Shown in pieces: positions 18,619-26,961 of a DNA stretch of 64,000 bases (its first letter is position 1; each line of letters begins with the position of its first letter). The notes beneath the pieces are model-generated. The model was given only the letters and a program-made list of their open reading frames with translations, had not been told where the DNA came from and searched no databases. This DNA comes from Paenibacillus dendritiformis (GTDB lineage Bacteria; Bacillota; Bacilli; Paenibacillales; Paenibacillaceae), in the NCBI RefSeq assembly GCF_021654795.1, contig NZ_AP025344.1:124001-188000 (forward strand), read 5' to 3'. The position numbers and the translations under genes were made by a program.

Positions 18619-19467
18619 TCAGGGCCTCGTCTCCTCGATCCAGCGGAACATCCGCCCCACGGCTTCCCGGTGCTTCCCGGGCGGGAATAAATGACCCTCT
18701 CCAGGATAGGGATGCAGATCGGCCTCCTTGCCTAGCGCCGAGAGCCGGTCCCGCATCCGGACGGCATGGCCAAAAGGCACCTGCACATCCTCCGTCCCGT
18801 GAATAAGCAGGACGGGACAGCGAATCCGCTCCGCCAGATGGATCGGGGAGCGAAGGCGGAACGCCGCCTCCCGCCGGGCGGGCGTCCCTCCGAGCACGCG
18901 CTTGAGCATGCGCCGCAGATCGACCCGTTCCTCATACGTCCGCGCCAGATCCGAGACCCCGCTCCATAGAATGAGGCGGTGGATGCCGGGGGCGCTTGCC
19001 GCCGTCCTGGCCGCGTTGATGGCTCCGCGGGAGAAGCCCATGATAGAGATGCGCCGCTCATCGACGAACGGCAATTGGGCGAGCATGCGCCAAGCGGCGC
19101 GGACATCCTCCGTATCGGCGCCGCCGAATTCGTCCCGGCCTTCGCCCCCTTCGTTGCCGCGGTAGCAGGGGGCGAAGACGATATAACCATGGCTGGAGAA
19201 CTGCTCCAGCCAATGTGTCCGCACGCGGCCGAACTTGCCCATTCCGCCGCGGCAATAGAGAAGGGCCGGCCAGAGCCCCGCCGCCATGTCCCGGCGTTCC
19301 TGCGGCCAGCCGCAGGCCGCTTCCGCCGGGCGCGGAAGCTCCGGGCACGCGAAGTGGCCGCGAAGCCAGAGCCCAAGCCGTTCCGGATCCAAGCGGTATC
19401 CGGGCGGCAGGCTTAGATAACCGGTGACCTTGTGGCCCCCGGATAGATAGGTAAGATGCAGCAGCAT
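18619..19467 (-). CDS. Alpha/beta hydrolase, prolyl-oligopeptidase (S9)-like
   Basis: This 282-residue protein has a nucleophile elbow G-F-S-R-G in RISIMGFSRGAINAARTA, an acid in LLIHGTEDVQVPFGHA and the catalytic His in YPGEGHLFPPG, all in the order of the S9/dienelactone-hydrolase fold. An oxyanion-side segment (GYIVFAPCYRGNEGGEGRDE) is also typical. There is no signal peptide. I use ATG 19467 because GGGAGG lies 7 bases before it; an in-frame ATG at 19521 lacks such a site. It could be an esterase or a small peptidase; the substrate is unknown. Confidence 0.82.
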   Translation of the reverse strand: MLLHLTYLSGGHKVTGYLSLPPGYRLDPERLGLWLRGHFACPELPRPAEAACGWPQERRDMAAGLWPALLYCRGGMGKFGRVRTHWLEQFSSHGYIVFAPCYRGNEGGEGRDEFGGADTEDVRAAWRMLAQLPFVDERRISIMGFSRGAINAARTAASAPGIHRLILWSGVSDLARTYEERVDLRRMLKRVLGGTPARREAAFRLRSPIHLAERIRCPVLLIHGTEDVQVPFGHAVRMRDRLSALGKEADLHPYPGEGHLFPPGKHREAVGRMFRWIEETRP

Positions 19468-19696
19468 GGCGAATCCTCCCGTCCTTGTCGTTAGACATGT
19501 ATTTTCTAGAAGTACAGTCAATTTTTTTCTCTATCTCTTTCCGCCGGATCGGCCGCGTTTGAATTGATGCTATTCATAGGTATTATAAGCATAGGATTGA
19601 CCCGGGAACCAGCAAGCGCTTAATTGCTGCCCTTTACTATTTATCCCGTTAATTATCGTTGCCCTAAAAGTAGAACAAGAACAGGAGGCGGGAATT

Positions 19697-20206
19697 ATGA
19701 ATCCAATACCCGATCATCTTGCCTGGGGCCTGGACGTGCTGTTCGTCGGCTTCAATCCAAGCCCGCGCTCGGGAGAGACGGGACATCATTACGCCAATCC
19801 GCGCAACCGCTTCTGGACGATTCTGTACCGGTCCGGCTTGACCCCGAACTTGTACCGGGCCGAGGAGGACGGGGAACTGCTGAAGCTGGGCTACGGCTTC
19901 ACCAACATCGTCGCCCGGCCGACTCCGACGGCGGCGGATATCACTGCGGCCGAATATGCGGAGGGGCGCAAGCTGCTGCGCCGCAAAATCGAGACGTACC
20001 GCCCGCAGACCGTATGCTTCGTCGGCAAAGGCGTCTATGAGGCATACAGCGGGCGAAGAGGAGTGGAATGGGGGTTCCAGGACGATCCGGTCGTGGAAGG
20101 CGTGCGCGATTTCGTCGCGCCGTCATCCAGCGGGCTTGTGAGGATGAAGCTGGAGGAGATTGTCGGTATCTATGCGCAGTTGGCCCGGCAGCAGGAAAGG
20201 GAGTGA
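19697..20206 (+). CDS. mug: Mismatch-specific uracil/thymine DNA glycosylase (Mug/TDG family)
   Basis: This 169-residue protein carries the family-defining active-site loop LFVGFNPSPRSGETGHHYAN, followed by NPRNRFWTILYRSGL. A second motif (FVAPSSSGLVRM) contributes to base recognition. It removes uracil or ethenocytosine from mismatched DNA in base-excision repair. Length is as expected for bacterial Mug. Start ATG 19697 follows AGGAGGCGGG. It is followed by a hairpin at 20277, so it is probably transcribed alone. Confidence 0.93.
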   Translation: MNPIPDHLAWGLDVLFVGFNPSPRSGETGHHYANPRNRFWTILYRSGLTPNLYRAEEDGELLKLGYGFTNIVARPTPTAADITAAEYAEGRKLLRRKIETYRPQTVCFVGKGVYEAYSGRRGVEWGFQDDPVVEGVRDFVAPSSSGLVRMKLEEIVGIYAQLARQQERE

Positions 20207-20276
20207 ATCCCCGCAGGGGCTTGGGCGGATTGCCCAGAGGCCTGAATTTGCGAGCATGACGGAGGATAACTGTAAG

Positions 20277-20310
20277 CGGAAGCGCTCAGGCTTCAAGCAG
20301 AGCGCTTCCG
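20277..20310 (+). terminator. Hairpin after mug
   Basis: CGGAAGCGCT pairs perfectly with AGCGCTTCCG across a 14-base loop, about 70 bases after the mug stop. There is no T-run, so it may be a weak terminator or an RNA-stabilising hairpin. Confidence 0.5.
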
Positions 20311-20438
20311 GTCGTGAGAGGCGGGCTGAGGCGTTTTCAGGACATTTTCAACTACAGGCCCTTATCCGGTATACTTACAGAAGCCGTTTACGCATCGATT
20401 GGGAATGCGTAAATCCAATCAGCAGGGAGTGACGATTT

Positions 20439-20609
20439 TTGAGTAACGAGCATATGTTGGAACGCAAAAATGAATTGCTGCGCCGCAATATTCAACAGTA
20501 TCTTCTGCAAGAGAACCAGCACGGACTAAGCCATCAGGAGCAGCACTTTTTGCAGCATCTCATTAAGGAAATGCACCAGAACAATTATGAGATGAACCGT
20601 CAATCGTAA
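20439..20609 (+). CDS. Small hydrophilic protein (56 residues)
   Basis: A TTG start at 20439, about 9 bases after AGGGAG, opens a frame of 56 codons to TAA 20607. The product is strongly helical, rich in Gln, His, Asn and Glu (LERKNELLRRNIQQYLLQEN; HQEQHFLQHLIKEMHQ) and has no membrane segment. It is bounded by a hairpin upstream and a good terminator at 20652, which supports a separate short transcript. No family is recognised. The regular heptad-like Leu/Gln pattern suggests a short coiled coil. Confidence 0.6.
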   Translation: MSNEHMLERKNELLRRNIQQYLLQENQHGLSHQEQHFLQHLIKEMHQNNYEMNRQS

Positions 20610-20651
20610 CCCCTCCCGCTTATTTGCAGCCTTAGGGCGTGCCTGCAGCGA

Positions 20652-20679
20652 AGAGTCCGGATGCCCGGGCTCTTTTTTT
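20652..20679 (+). terminator. Intrinsic terminator after the small protein gene
   Basis: AGAGTCCGG pairs with CCGGGCTCT (one G-U pair) around a short loop and is followed by seven T. Confidence 0.8.
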
Positions 20680-20757
20680 CATGGGAGGATAACATGTACA
20701 ATGGAGAACATCGGGCTCGAACCGAGAGCAGCCACAGGCAACCAATGAAAGGATAGT

Positions 20758-23013
20758 ATGGCCATGCAAGTAAAGGAAGGGTTCTTGGCACGCAAGCAGC
20801 GGGAGGGCATCGTTCTCAATGACGTGCAGACCGAGGCGGTCCTTCATACGGACGGGCCGATGCTGCTGCTGGCCTCTCCCGGATCGGGGAAGACGACGAC
20901 CATCGTAATGAAAATCGGGTATCTTATCGCGGAAAAGAAGTCGGATCCGGCACGCATCAAGGCGATCACCTTCAGCAGGGCGTCCGCGGCCGACATGAGG
21001 GATCGGTTCGCGCGGCTATGTCCCGAGCTGCCGGCCCGCAGCGTCGATTTCTCGACGATTCACAGTCTGGCGTTCGCGGTCACTCGCGAGCATCTGCGGA
21101 ATGCGCGCACCGATTTCCGGATCATCGAAGGGGATCTCGATCTGGAGAACCGGGAAGAAGCCCCGATGGGAATGCCGGTTCTTCACAAAAAGCTTATTCT
21201 CCGGGAGCTGTACAAAACGATTGGAGGAGAACCTGTCGCCGATGATCAGTTGGATGAATTGACGACCTACATCAGCTATGTCAAAAATAAGCTGCTTCTC
21301 CCGGACCAGTGGGAACGCGTCTCGTGCAGCGTGCCGAAGGCGGCGCATATCGCCCGGCAGTACGAGCAATTCAAGCGAACGGGCACGGACAAGCTTCTGC
21401 TTGATTACGACGATATGCTGACGGTCGCCCATGAGGCGTTCAGACGGGACCGGAAGCTGCTGGAGCGGTACCAGTCCCGCTATGATTATATTTTGACCGA
21501 TGAGAGCCAGGATACCTCGCTCGTGCAGCACGAGATCATCCGCAAGCTGGCGCAGCCGCACAGGAATCTGTGCGTCGTAGCTGACGATGATCAGAGCATT
21601 TATGCGTGGCGGGCCGCGGAACCGGATTATTTGCTTCAATTCAGGCAAATATACCCGGATGCCAAGCTTCTGAAAATGGAGCGGAATTACCGCTCATCGC
21701 GCAATATCGTCGAGGTGGCCAACCGCTTCATCAAGCAGAACAAGCAGCGGTATGACAAGCAGATGTTCACGGCCAACCCGCCGCAGCGCCCGATTGCCAT
21801 TACGGAGGTCGCCGAATACGAGGATCAGGCGAGAAGGGTGGCGGAGCGCGTGTCCGCCGTGGCCAATTTGCGGGACACGGCCGTGCTCTACCGCAACAAT
21901 TCTTCTTCGATTGCGCTTATGAATGAGTTTGATCGCGCTGGCATCCCGTTTTTTATCCGTGACGGGGACAACCGGTTCTTCTCGCATTGGGTGGTCGAGG
22001 ATGTGCTGAATTTTATGCGGATGGCATTTACCGACCGGCGGCCTGATCTTTTGGAAAAAATCCATCTCAAGTTCAACGGGTACATCTCGAAGCAGCAAAT
22101 GGCGGCATTGAAGGACATTCACAACGGCGAATCGGTCTTCGACAATCTGCTTCGCCATGTCCCGCTGAAAGACTACCAGGTCGGTCTGCTGCAGGAAAGC
22201 AAGGAAACCTTCGCCCGGCTGAAGGAGATGACCCCGCAGGCGGCTATCGGCGTCATTCGCACGAAGCTGGGCTATGACAAGGCCGTCGAGAAAACATGCG
22301 AGCGGTTCGGCTTCCGCAAGGAGTATATTATCGGCATCCTGAACACGCTGGACAATATCGCCGACGGCCTCGCTACGCTGCCGGACTTCGCGGCGCGCTT
22401 GAAGCGGCTGGAGTCGATCATGGCTTCCTCCAAGCGGAACCGCGGCGCGAACGCGGTGACGTTCTCCACGTTTCACAGCGCGAAGGGGCTGGAGTTCGAG
22501 CATGTGTTCATGATTGATCTGGTGGAGGGCATTATCCCGTCGCAGGAGGACATCCGCAGTTACGACAAAGGCGAGACCGCGCAGATGGAAGAAGCGGTTC
22601 GGCTGTTCTATGTGGGCATGACGCGGGCGAAATCCCATCTGGAGCTGCTGTCCTATCGGGAGCGGGGCGGCGAGAAAGCCAAGCGCTCGCGCTTCGTGTC
22701 ATATGTGGAGAAGCTTCAGCCATCGGCAGCTCCGGGCCCGGCACCGACGGCGCCCTCGTCCGCGGCGCAGGCAAGGACGGCCCCGGCGCTCCCCGATGCG
22801 ATTCGGACATGGAGCGGGATCGGGGCCGGAACGAAGGTGCAGCATGCGGCCTTCGGACTCGGCGAGATTGTCAGCCTGGATGAGGAGGCTGTCGAGATTC
22901 AATTCGCCGGCGAGCGGAAGCGGATGCATGCCCCGACCTGTCTGAGCCGCGGGCTGTTGGCATTGGCGGAAAAATCCGGCAATGCCCGCCGATTCCAGAG
23001 CTCCAATCCGTGA
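20758..23013 (+). CDS. UvrD/Rep-family ATP-dependent DNA helicase
   Basis: This 751-residue superfamily 1A helicase shows the motifs in order: Q motif (LNDVQTEAVLHTDGPMLLLA), Walker A (SPGSGKTTT, about residues 40-48), motif Ia (AITFSRASAADM), Walker B (ILTDESQDTS), motif III (VVADDDQSIYAWR), motif IV (ERNYRSSRNIVEVAN), motif V (FSTFHSAKGLEFEHVFMIDL) and motif VI (RLFYVGMTRAKSHLELL). An Ala/Pro linker leads to a C-terminal Tudor-like domain of about 50 residues (GTKVQHAAFGLGEIVSLDEE), which in UvrD/PcrA contacts RNA polymerase. Length and architecture resemble Bacillus YjcD rather than PcrA. DESQ replaces the usual DE(A/F)Q. Start ATG 20758 follows GAAAGGATAG. Confidence 0.92.
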   Translation: MAMQVKEGFLARKQREGIVLNDVQTEAVLHTDGPMLLLASPGSGKTTTIVMKIGYLIAEKKSDPARIKAITFSRASAADMRDRFARLCPELPARSVDFSTIHSLAFAVTREHLRNARTDFRIIEGDLDLENREEAPMGMPVLHKKLILRELYKTIGGEPVADDQLDELTTYISYVKNKLLLPDQWERVSCSVPKAAHIARQYEQFKRTGTDKLLLDYDDMLTVAHEAFRRDRKLLERYQSRYDYILTDESQDTSLVQHEIIRKLAQPHRNLCVVADDDQSIYAWRAAEPDYLLQFRQIYPDAKLLKMERNYRSSRNIVEVANRFIKQNKQRYDKQMFTANPPQRPIAITEVAEYEDQARRVAERVSAVANLRDTAVLYRNNSSSIALMNEFDRAGIPFFIRDGDNRFFSHWVVEDVLNFMRMAFTDRRPDLLEKIHLKFNGYISKQQMAALKDIHNGESVFDNLLRHVPLKDYQVGLLQESKETFARLKEMTPQAAIGVIRTKLGYDKAVEKTCERFGFRKEYIIGILNTLDNIADGLATLPDFAARLKRLESIMASSKRNRGANAVTFSTFHSAKGLEFEHVFMIDLVEGIIPSQEDIRSYDKGETAQMEEAVRLFYVGMTRAKSHLELLSYRERGGEKAKRSRFVSYVEKLQPSAAPGPAPTAPSSAAQARTAPALPDAIRTWSGIGAGTKVQHAAFGLGEIVSLDEEAVEIQFAGERKRMHAPTCLSRGLLALAEKSGNARRFQSSNP

Positions 23014-23173
23014 TTGCCCGGCCACGACGGACTCTCCCTTGGCTGTAGCAGCATAGTTTAGTCCACGCTGCCTCTTCCTATTTCTTGAGACGAAGACGAT
23101 ACCGAACCGGCCCCCTTACAGGGTAATGTATAATAAGGACATAGCTATGATGTTCTTGGAAAGAGGGATAACG

Positions 23174-24616
23174 ATGACGCAGGTTGAGACGTACGGATTG
23201 TTCATTAACGGCGAGTGGAGGGTGACGGAGGAGACCGCACCGCTGTTCGCCCCCTATGATGGGGCATTGTTGGCCCGCATCAGCCAGGCCGGGGAGGCGG
23301 AACTGGAGGAGGCGATCGCCGGGGCGCAGCGGGCGGCAGCGAAGATGAAGGCGATGCCCGCCCATGCGCGGGCCGATATTTTGCTGAAGGCGGCCGAGCA
23401 GATGAGCGCGCGCCGGGAGGAACTGGCCCGGCAGTTGGCCCGGGAAGCGGCCAAGCCGATTCGGGCGGCGCGCGCCGAGATGGAGCGGACGATTACGACG
23501 TACCGGTTCGCGGCCGAAGAGGCGAAGCGTCTCTACGGCGAGACGATCCCGATGGATGCGGCGCCGGGCGGAGAAGGCCGGTTCGGCTTCACGCTGCGCG
23601 AACCGCTCGGCGTCGTGGCCGCGATTACGCCATTCAATTTCCCGGCGAATCTGGTGGCGCACAAGCTCGGTCCAGCTCTGGCCGCCGGCAATGCCGTCGT
23701 GCTGAAGCCGGCCTCCCAGACGCCGCTTAGCGCGCTCGCGATGGGCGACATTTTCCGGCAGGCCGGACTGCCCGACGGGGCGCTGCAGATCGTGACAGGC
23801 AGCGGCCGCGCAGTCGGCGACCGCTTCGTTGCGGACGAGCGCGTGCGCAAGATTACGTTTACAGGCAGCGAGGAGGTCGGAGCGCGTCTGAAGGCGAAGG
23901 CCGGGCTGCGCAAGACGACGCTGGAGCTCGGCTCGAATTCGGCGCTCATCGTCGAGCCCGGCGTGCTGCTGGAGCCGATTATTCCGCGCTGCGTGGAGGG
24001 GGCCTTCGGCTATGCCGGACAAGTCTGCATCTCCATCCAGCGCATCTATGTGCACGAGTCGATCTGCCAAGAGTTCACCGAACGGTTCGTGGCGCGAACC
24101 CAGGAACTGCGCGCCGGCGATCCGTTGGATGAGGCGACCGACATCAGCGCCATGATTAGCGAGCGCGAAGCAGAGCGCATCGAGGCGTGGGTGAACGCGG
24201 CCGTGGCGCAGGGGGCCCGGGTTGCCTGCGGGGGCCGGCGCGAGGGAGGTTACTTCATGCCGACGGCGCTGCTCGGCGTGACGCCGGATATGGACGTCTC
24301 CTGCCGCGAGACCTTCGCGCCTGTCGTGTCCATCGTTCCTTATGCTTCGCTGGACGAGGCGATTGCGCTGGCGAACCGTTCGGATTTTGGCCTGAACGCC
24401 GGCATTTATACGGCGAATCTGGCCAATGCGATGCGGGCGGCCCGAGAGCTTGAGGCGGGCGGCATCATCATCAATGACATCCCGACCTTCCGGACCGATC
24501 ATATGCCGTATGGCGGCGTCAAGAAAAGCGGCTACGGCCGGGAAGGCGTCAAATATGCGATTCAGGACATGACGGAATTGAAATTCGTGTCCGTGAACAC
24601 CTTGCCGTCAGCATGA
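23174..24616 (+). CDS. NAD(P)-dependent aldehyde dehydrogenase
   Basis: This 480-residue ALDH-superfamily enzyme has the N-terminal FINGEWR strand, a Rossmann segment ending FTGSEEVGARL, the general base Glu in TTLELGSNSALIVEPG and the catalytic Cys in GYAGQVCISIQRIYVHES. The C-terminal motif is DHMPYGGVKKSGYGREG. It oxidises an aldehyde to an acid in the cytoplasm. The sequence style is that of the lactaldehyde/glyceraldehyde-phosphate-like groups, but the substrate cannot be fixed. The start is ATG 23174 after AGAGGGATAACG; the in-frame codon at 23126 lacks a site. It is separated from fhs by 230 bases and probably independent of it. Confidence 0.9.
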   Translation: MTQVETYGLFINGEWRVTEETAPLFAPYDGALLARISQAGEAELEEAIAGAQRAAAKMKAMPAHARADILLKAAEQMSARREELARQLAREAAKPIRAARAEMERTITTYRFAAEEAKRLYGETIPMDAAPGGEGRFGFTLREPLGVVAAITPFNFPANLVAHKLGPALAAGNAVVLKPASQTPLSALAMGDIFRQAGLPDGALQIVTGSGRAVGDRFVADERVRKITFTGSEEVGARLKAKAGLRKTTLELGSNSALIVEPGVLLEPIIPRCVEGAFGYAGQVCISIQRIYVHESICQEFTERFVARTQELRAGDPLDEATDISAMISEREAERIEAWVNAAVAQGARVACGGRREGGYFMPTALLGVTPDMDVSCRETFAPVVSIVPYASLDEAIALANRSDFGLNAGIYTANLANAMRAARELEAGGIIINDIPTFRTDHMPYGGVKKSGYGREGVKYAIQDMTELKFVSVNTLPSA

Positions 24617-24847
24617 CGAGAACTTCGAAGGGACGAGACACCCGAATGCCCGAACCTGAACGGAAAACAGTGCAGCGTCTAGCGGGAGACGAAGCGCCCG
24701 GACGCCGGAACCTTAAGGGAACCGTCCAACGGTTTGAGTAACAGCGCGTGCCGTCGTCAACGGTTTGTCACGGATTTGTGAATATCTTGGTCCGGGACGG
24801 AAATGTATAATGAAGGTATCGACAGGAGTCAGGGGGAGCGTAATCGT

Positions 24848-26488
24848 ATGATGAGACCAATAGTTGACGTTGCAGCCCGTATCGGCGTGCCGGCGGAGCA
24901 GCTTGAGCTCTACGGGAAATACAAGGCGAAGCTGAGCCGGGAAGTATGGGAGGCGAATGCGAACCGGCCCGACGGCAAGCTGATTCTCGTCTCGGCCATG
25001 AATCCGACGCCGGCGGGGGAAGGCAAGACGCTGACGACGATCGGGCTGACGCAGGGGCTGAACCGCATCGGCCGGAAGGCGGTGGCGGCGCTGCGCGAGC
25101 CGTCGCTCGGGCCGTGTATGGGGATGAAGGGCGGCGCGACCGGCAGCGGGCGCGCACAGATTGTTCCGGCGGAGGACATCAATCTTCATTTTACCGGAGA
25201 TATTCACGCGATTACGTCGGCCCATAATCTGTTGGCGGCCATGATCGACAATCATTTGTATCAGGGCAACGCAATCGGCATCCAGCCGGAACGCATCGTC
25301 TGGAAGCGGGCGGTCGATATGAACGACCGGGCGCTGCGGCATATCGTCGTTGGGCTGGGTGACGGCAACGGCGCCGTGCGAGAAGACGGCTTCATGATTA
25401 CGACGGCTTCGGAGATTATGGCCGTGCTCTGCCTGTCCGAGGATATGGACGACATGCGGGCAAGACTCGGCCGGATGGTGGTCGCCTATACCTATGAGGG
25501 CGAGCCGGTAACCGCGTCGCAGCTCCAAGCCGTCGAAGCGATGTGCGTGCTGTTGAAGGACGCCATCTACCCGAACCTGGTCCAGACGATGGAAGGGGAC
25601 CCGGTGCTGGTGCACGGCGGTCCGTTCGCGAACATCGCGCACGGCTGCAGCAGCGTGCGGGCGACGCGATATGCGCTGAAGCTCGCCGACTATGTCGTGA
25701 CCGAGGCTGGCTTCGGCGCCGATCTGGGCGCGGAGAAATTCATGGATATCAAATGCCGCCAGACCGGGCTGGCGCCGGCGGTTGTCGTCCTGGTCGCGAC
25801 GGTGCGCGCTCTTAAATATAACGGCGGCTTGGCTAAGGATCAACTGGAGCGGGAATCGCCGGAGGCGCTCGCCGCCGGGTTTGCCAATCTGCGCCGTCAC
25901 GTGGAGAATATGCGCAGCTTCGGCGTGCCGGTTGTCGTCGCGGTGAACCGGTTCGCGGCCGATACGGAGCGGGAGCTGGAGGCCGTTCAGCGGATGTGCC
26001 GCGAAATCGGGACCGAGGCGATTCTGTCCGAAGCATGGGCGAAAGGCGGAGAAGGCGGCGCAGCACTCGCCGAAGCCGTCGTGCGGCTGGCCAACGCTCA
26101 GGAAGAGGGACGATTCCGGCTGCTGTACGAGGACGAACTGCCAATCGAAGCGAAGATTGAAGCGATCGTCACCCGCATTTACCGCGGCTCCGAGGTCGTC
26201 TACAGCCCGGCCGCCAAGCGGGCCCTGCGCGAGCTCAAGCGATTCGATACGGCGAAGCTTCCGGTATGCATGGCAAAAACGCCCTATTCGTTCAGCGATC
26301 GGCCGGGACTGCTCGGAGCGCCGGAAGGGTTCACGCTGGAGGTGCGCGATATTCGCTGGTCGGCGGGAGCGGGCTTCCTCGTCGTTCATACCGGCCAGGT
26401 GCTGACGATGCCCGGGCTGCCGAAGCATCCGGCGGCGGAACGGATTCGCCTGGATGAGGAGCAGGGCGTCGTCGGACTGAGCGGCTAA
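24848..26488 (+). CDS. fhs: Formate-tetrahydrofolate ligase
   Basis: This 546-residue enzyme ATP-dependently joins formate to tetrahydrofolate, feeding one-carbon units to purine synthesis. Diagnostic segments: the P-loop NPTPAGEGKTLTTIGLTQGL, LREPSLGPCMGMKGGATGSG, FTGDIHAITSAHNLLAAMID, VLVHGGPFANIAHGCSSV and VTEAGFGADLGAEKFMDIKC. I place the start at ATG 24848, nine bases after GGGGGAG; an in-frame codon at 24803 is less likely. I looked for a ZTP (pfl) riboswitch in the 230-base leader, as often found before fhs, and could not recognise the conserved motif. Confidence 0.97.
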   Translation: MMRPIVDVAARIGVPAEQLELYGKYKAKLSREVWEANANRPDGKLILVSAMNPTPAGEGKTLTTIGLTQGLNRIGRKAVAALREPSLGPCMGMKGGATGSGRAQIVPAEDINLHFTGDIHAITSAHNLLAAMIDNHLYQGNAIGIQPERIVWKRAVDMNDRALRHIVVGLGDGNGAVREDGFMITTASEIMAVLCLSEDMDDMRARLGRMVVAYTYEGEPVTASQLQAVEAMCVLLKDAIYPNLVQTMEGDPVLVHGGPFANIAHGCSSVRATRYALKLADYVVTEAGFGADLGAEKFMDIKCRQTGLAPAVVVLVATVRALKYNGGLAKDQLERESPEALAAGFANLRRHVENMRSFGVPVVVAVNRFAADTERELEAVQRMCREIGTEAILSEAWAKGGEGGAALAEAVVRLANAQEEGRFRLLYEDELPIEAKIEAIVTRIYRGSEVVYSPAAKRALRELKRFDTAKLPVCMAKTPYSFSDRPGLLGAPEGFTLEVRDIRWSAGAGFLVVHTGQVLTMPGLPKHPAAERIRLDEEQGVVGLSG

Positions 26489-26557
26489 AATATTGGCGGA
26501 GTCATTGGAACGGATAAAAAGATCTCCAGAATAGCGTGAAGAAGGGAGGGTGGCGTC

Positions 26558-26863
26558 ATGGCGCTGGCCGAGATTACGGTCATTCCTATCGGGACGGAGT
26601 CGACGAGCCTGAGCTCGTACGTTGCCGATATGCAGCGTGCGATCGGGCAGGTCGACGGCATTGTCTATGAGCTGACCGCGATGGGGACGATTATCGAAGG
26701 GCCGCTGGATCGATTGTTCGAGGCGATTCGCGCGCTCCATGAAAGCCCGTTCCATAGCGGGGCTTCCCGGGTATCGACTGTCGTCAAAATCGATGATCGC
26801 CGCGACAAGGCCGGATCGATTGGGCAGAAGCTGGCTTCCGTGCGGGAAAAGCTGACTCAGTAA
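26558..26863 (+). CDS. MTH1187/YqgV-family thiamine-binding protein
   Basis: This 101-residue protein has an N-terminal strand ALAEITVIPIGTESTSLSSY, then GIVYELTAMGTIIEGPLDRL and a C-terminal SRVSTVVKIDDRRD strand. These define the MTH1187/YkoF-like ferredoxin fold that forms tetramers and binds thiamine-type ligands. The gene lies 70 bases after fhs, with AAGGGAGG before ATG 26558, and could be transcribed from the fhs promoter. No TPP riboswitch is visible in this short gap. Confidence 0.88.
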   Translation: MALAEITVIPIGTESTSLSSYVADMQRAIGQVDGIVYELTAMGTIIEGPLDRLFEAIRALHESPFHSGASRVSTVVKIDDRRDKAGSIGQKLASVREKLTQ

Positions 26864-26907
26864 ATAAGCATCCATAATGTCCGGCCTGCTGCCCAGCGGC
26901 CTGACAG

Positions 26908-26948
26908 CAATCGCCTCCCCGGTCGGAACGGCCGAAGGGAGGCGATTG
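26908..26948. terminator. Bidirectional hairpin between convergent genes
   Basis: CAATCGCCTCCC pairs perfectly with GGGAGGCGATTG over 12 base pairs with a 17-base loop, located between the convergent thiamine-binding and GDPD genes. The T-run is weak on both strands. Confidence 0.65.
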
Positions 26949-26961
26949 TGCGTTCTCACAG

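Noticed and set aside
24617..24847. Possible ZTP or tetrahydrofolate riboswitch before fhs
   Set aside because: The conserved cores of these RNA classes could not be found; only unrelated GC-rich segments are present.
24713..26959. 748-codon open frame antisense to fhs
   Set aside because: Shadow frame produced by GC-rich codon positions of fhs; no recognisable protein features.
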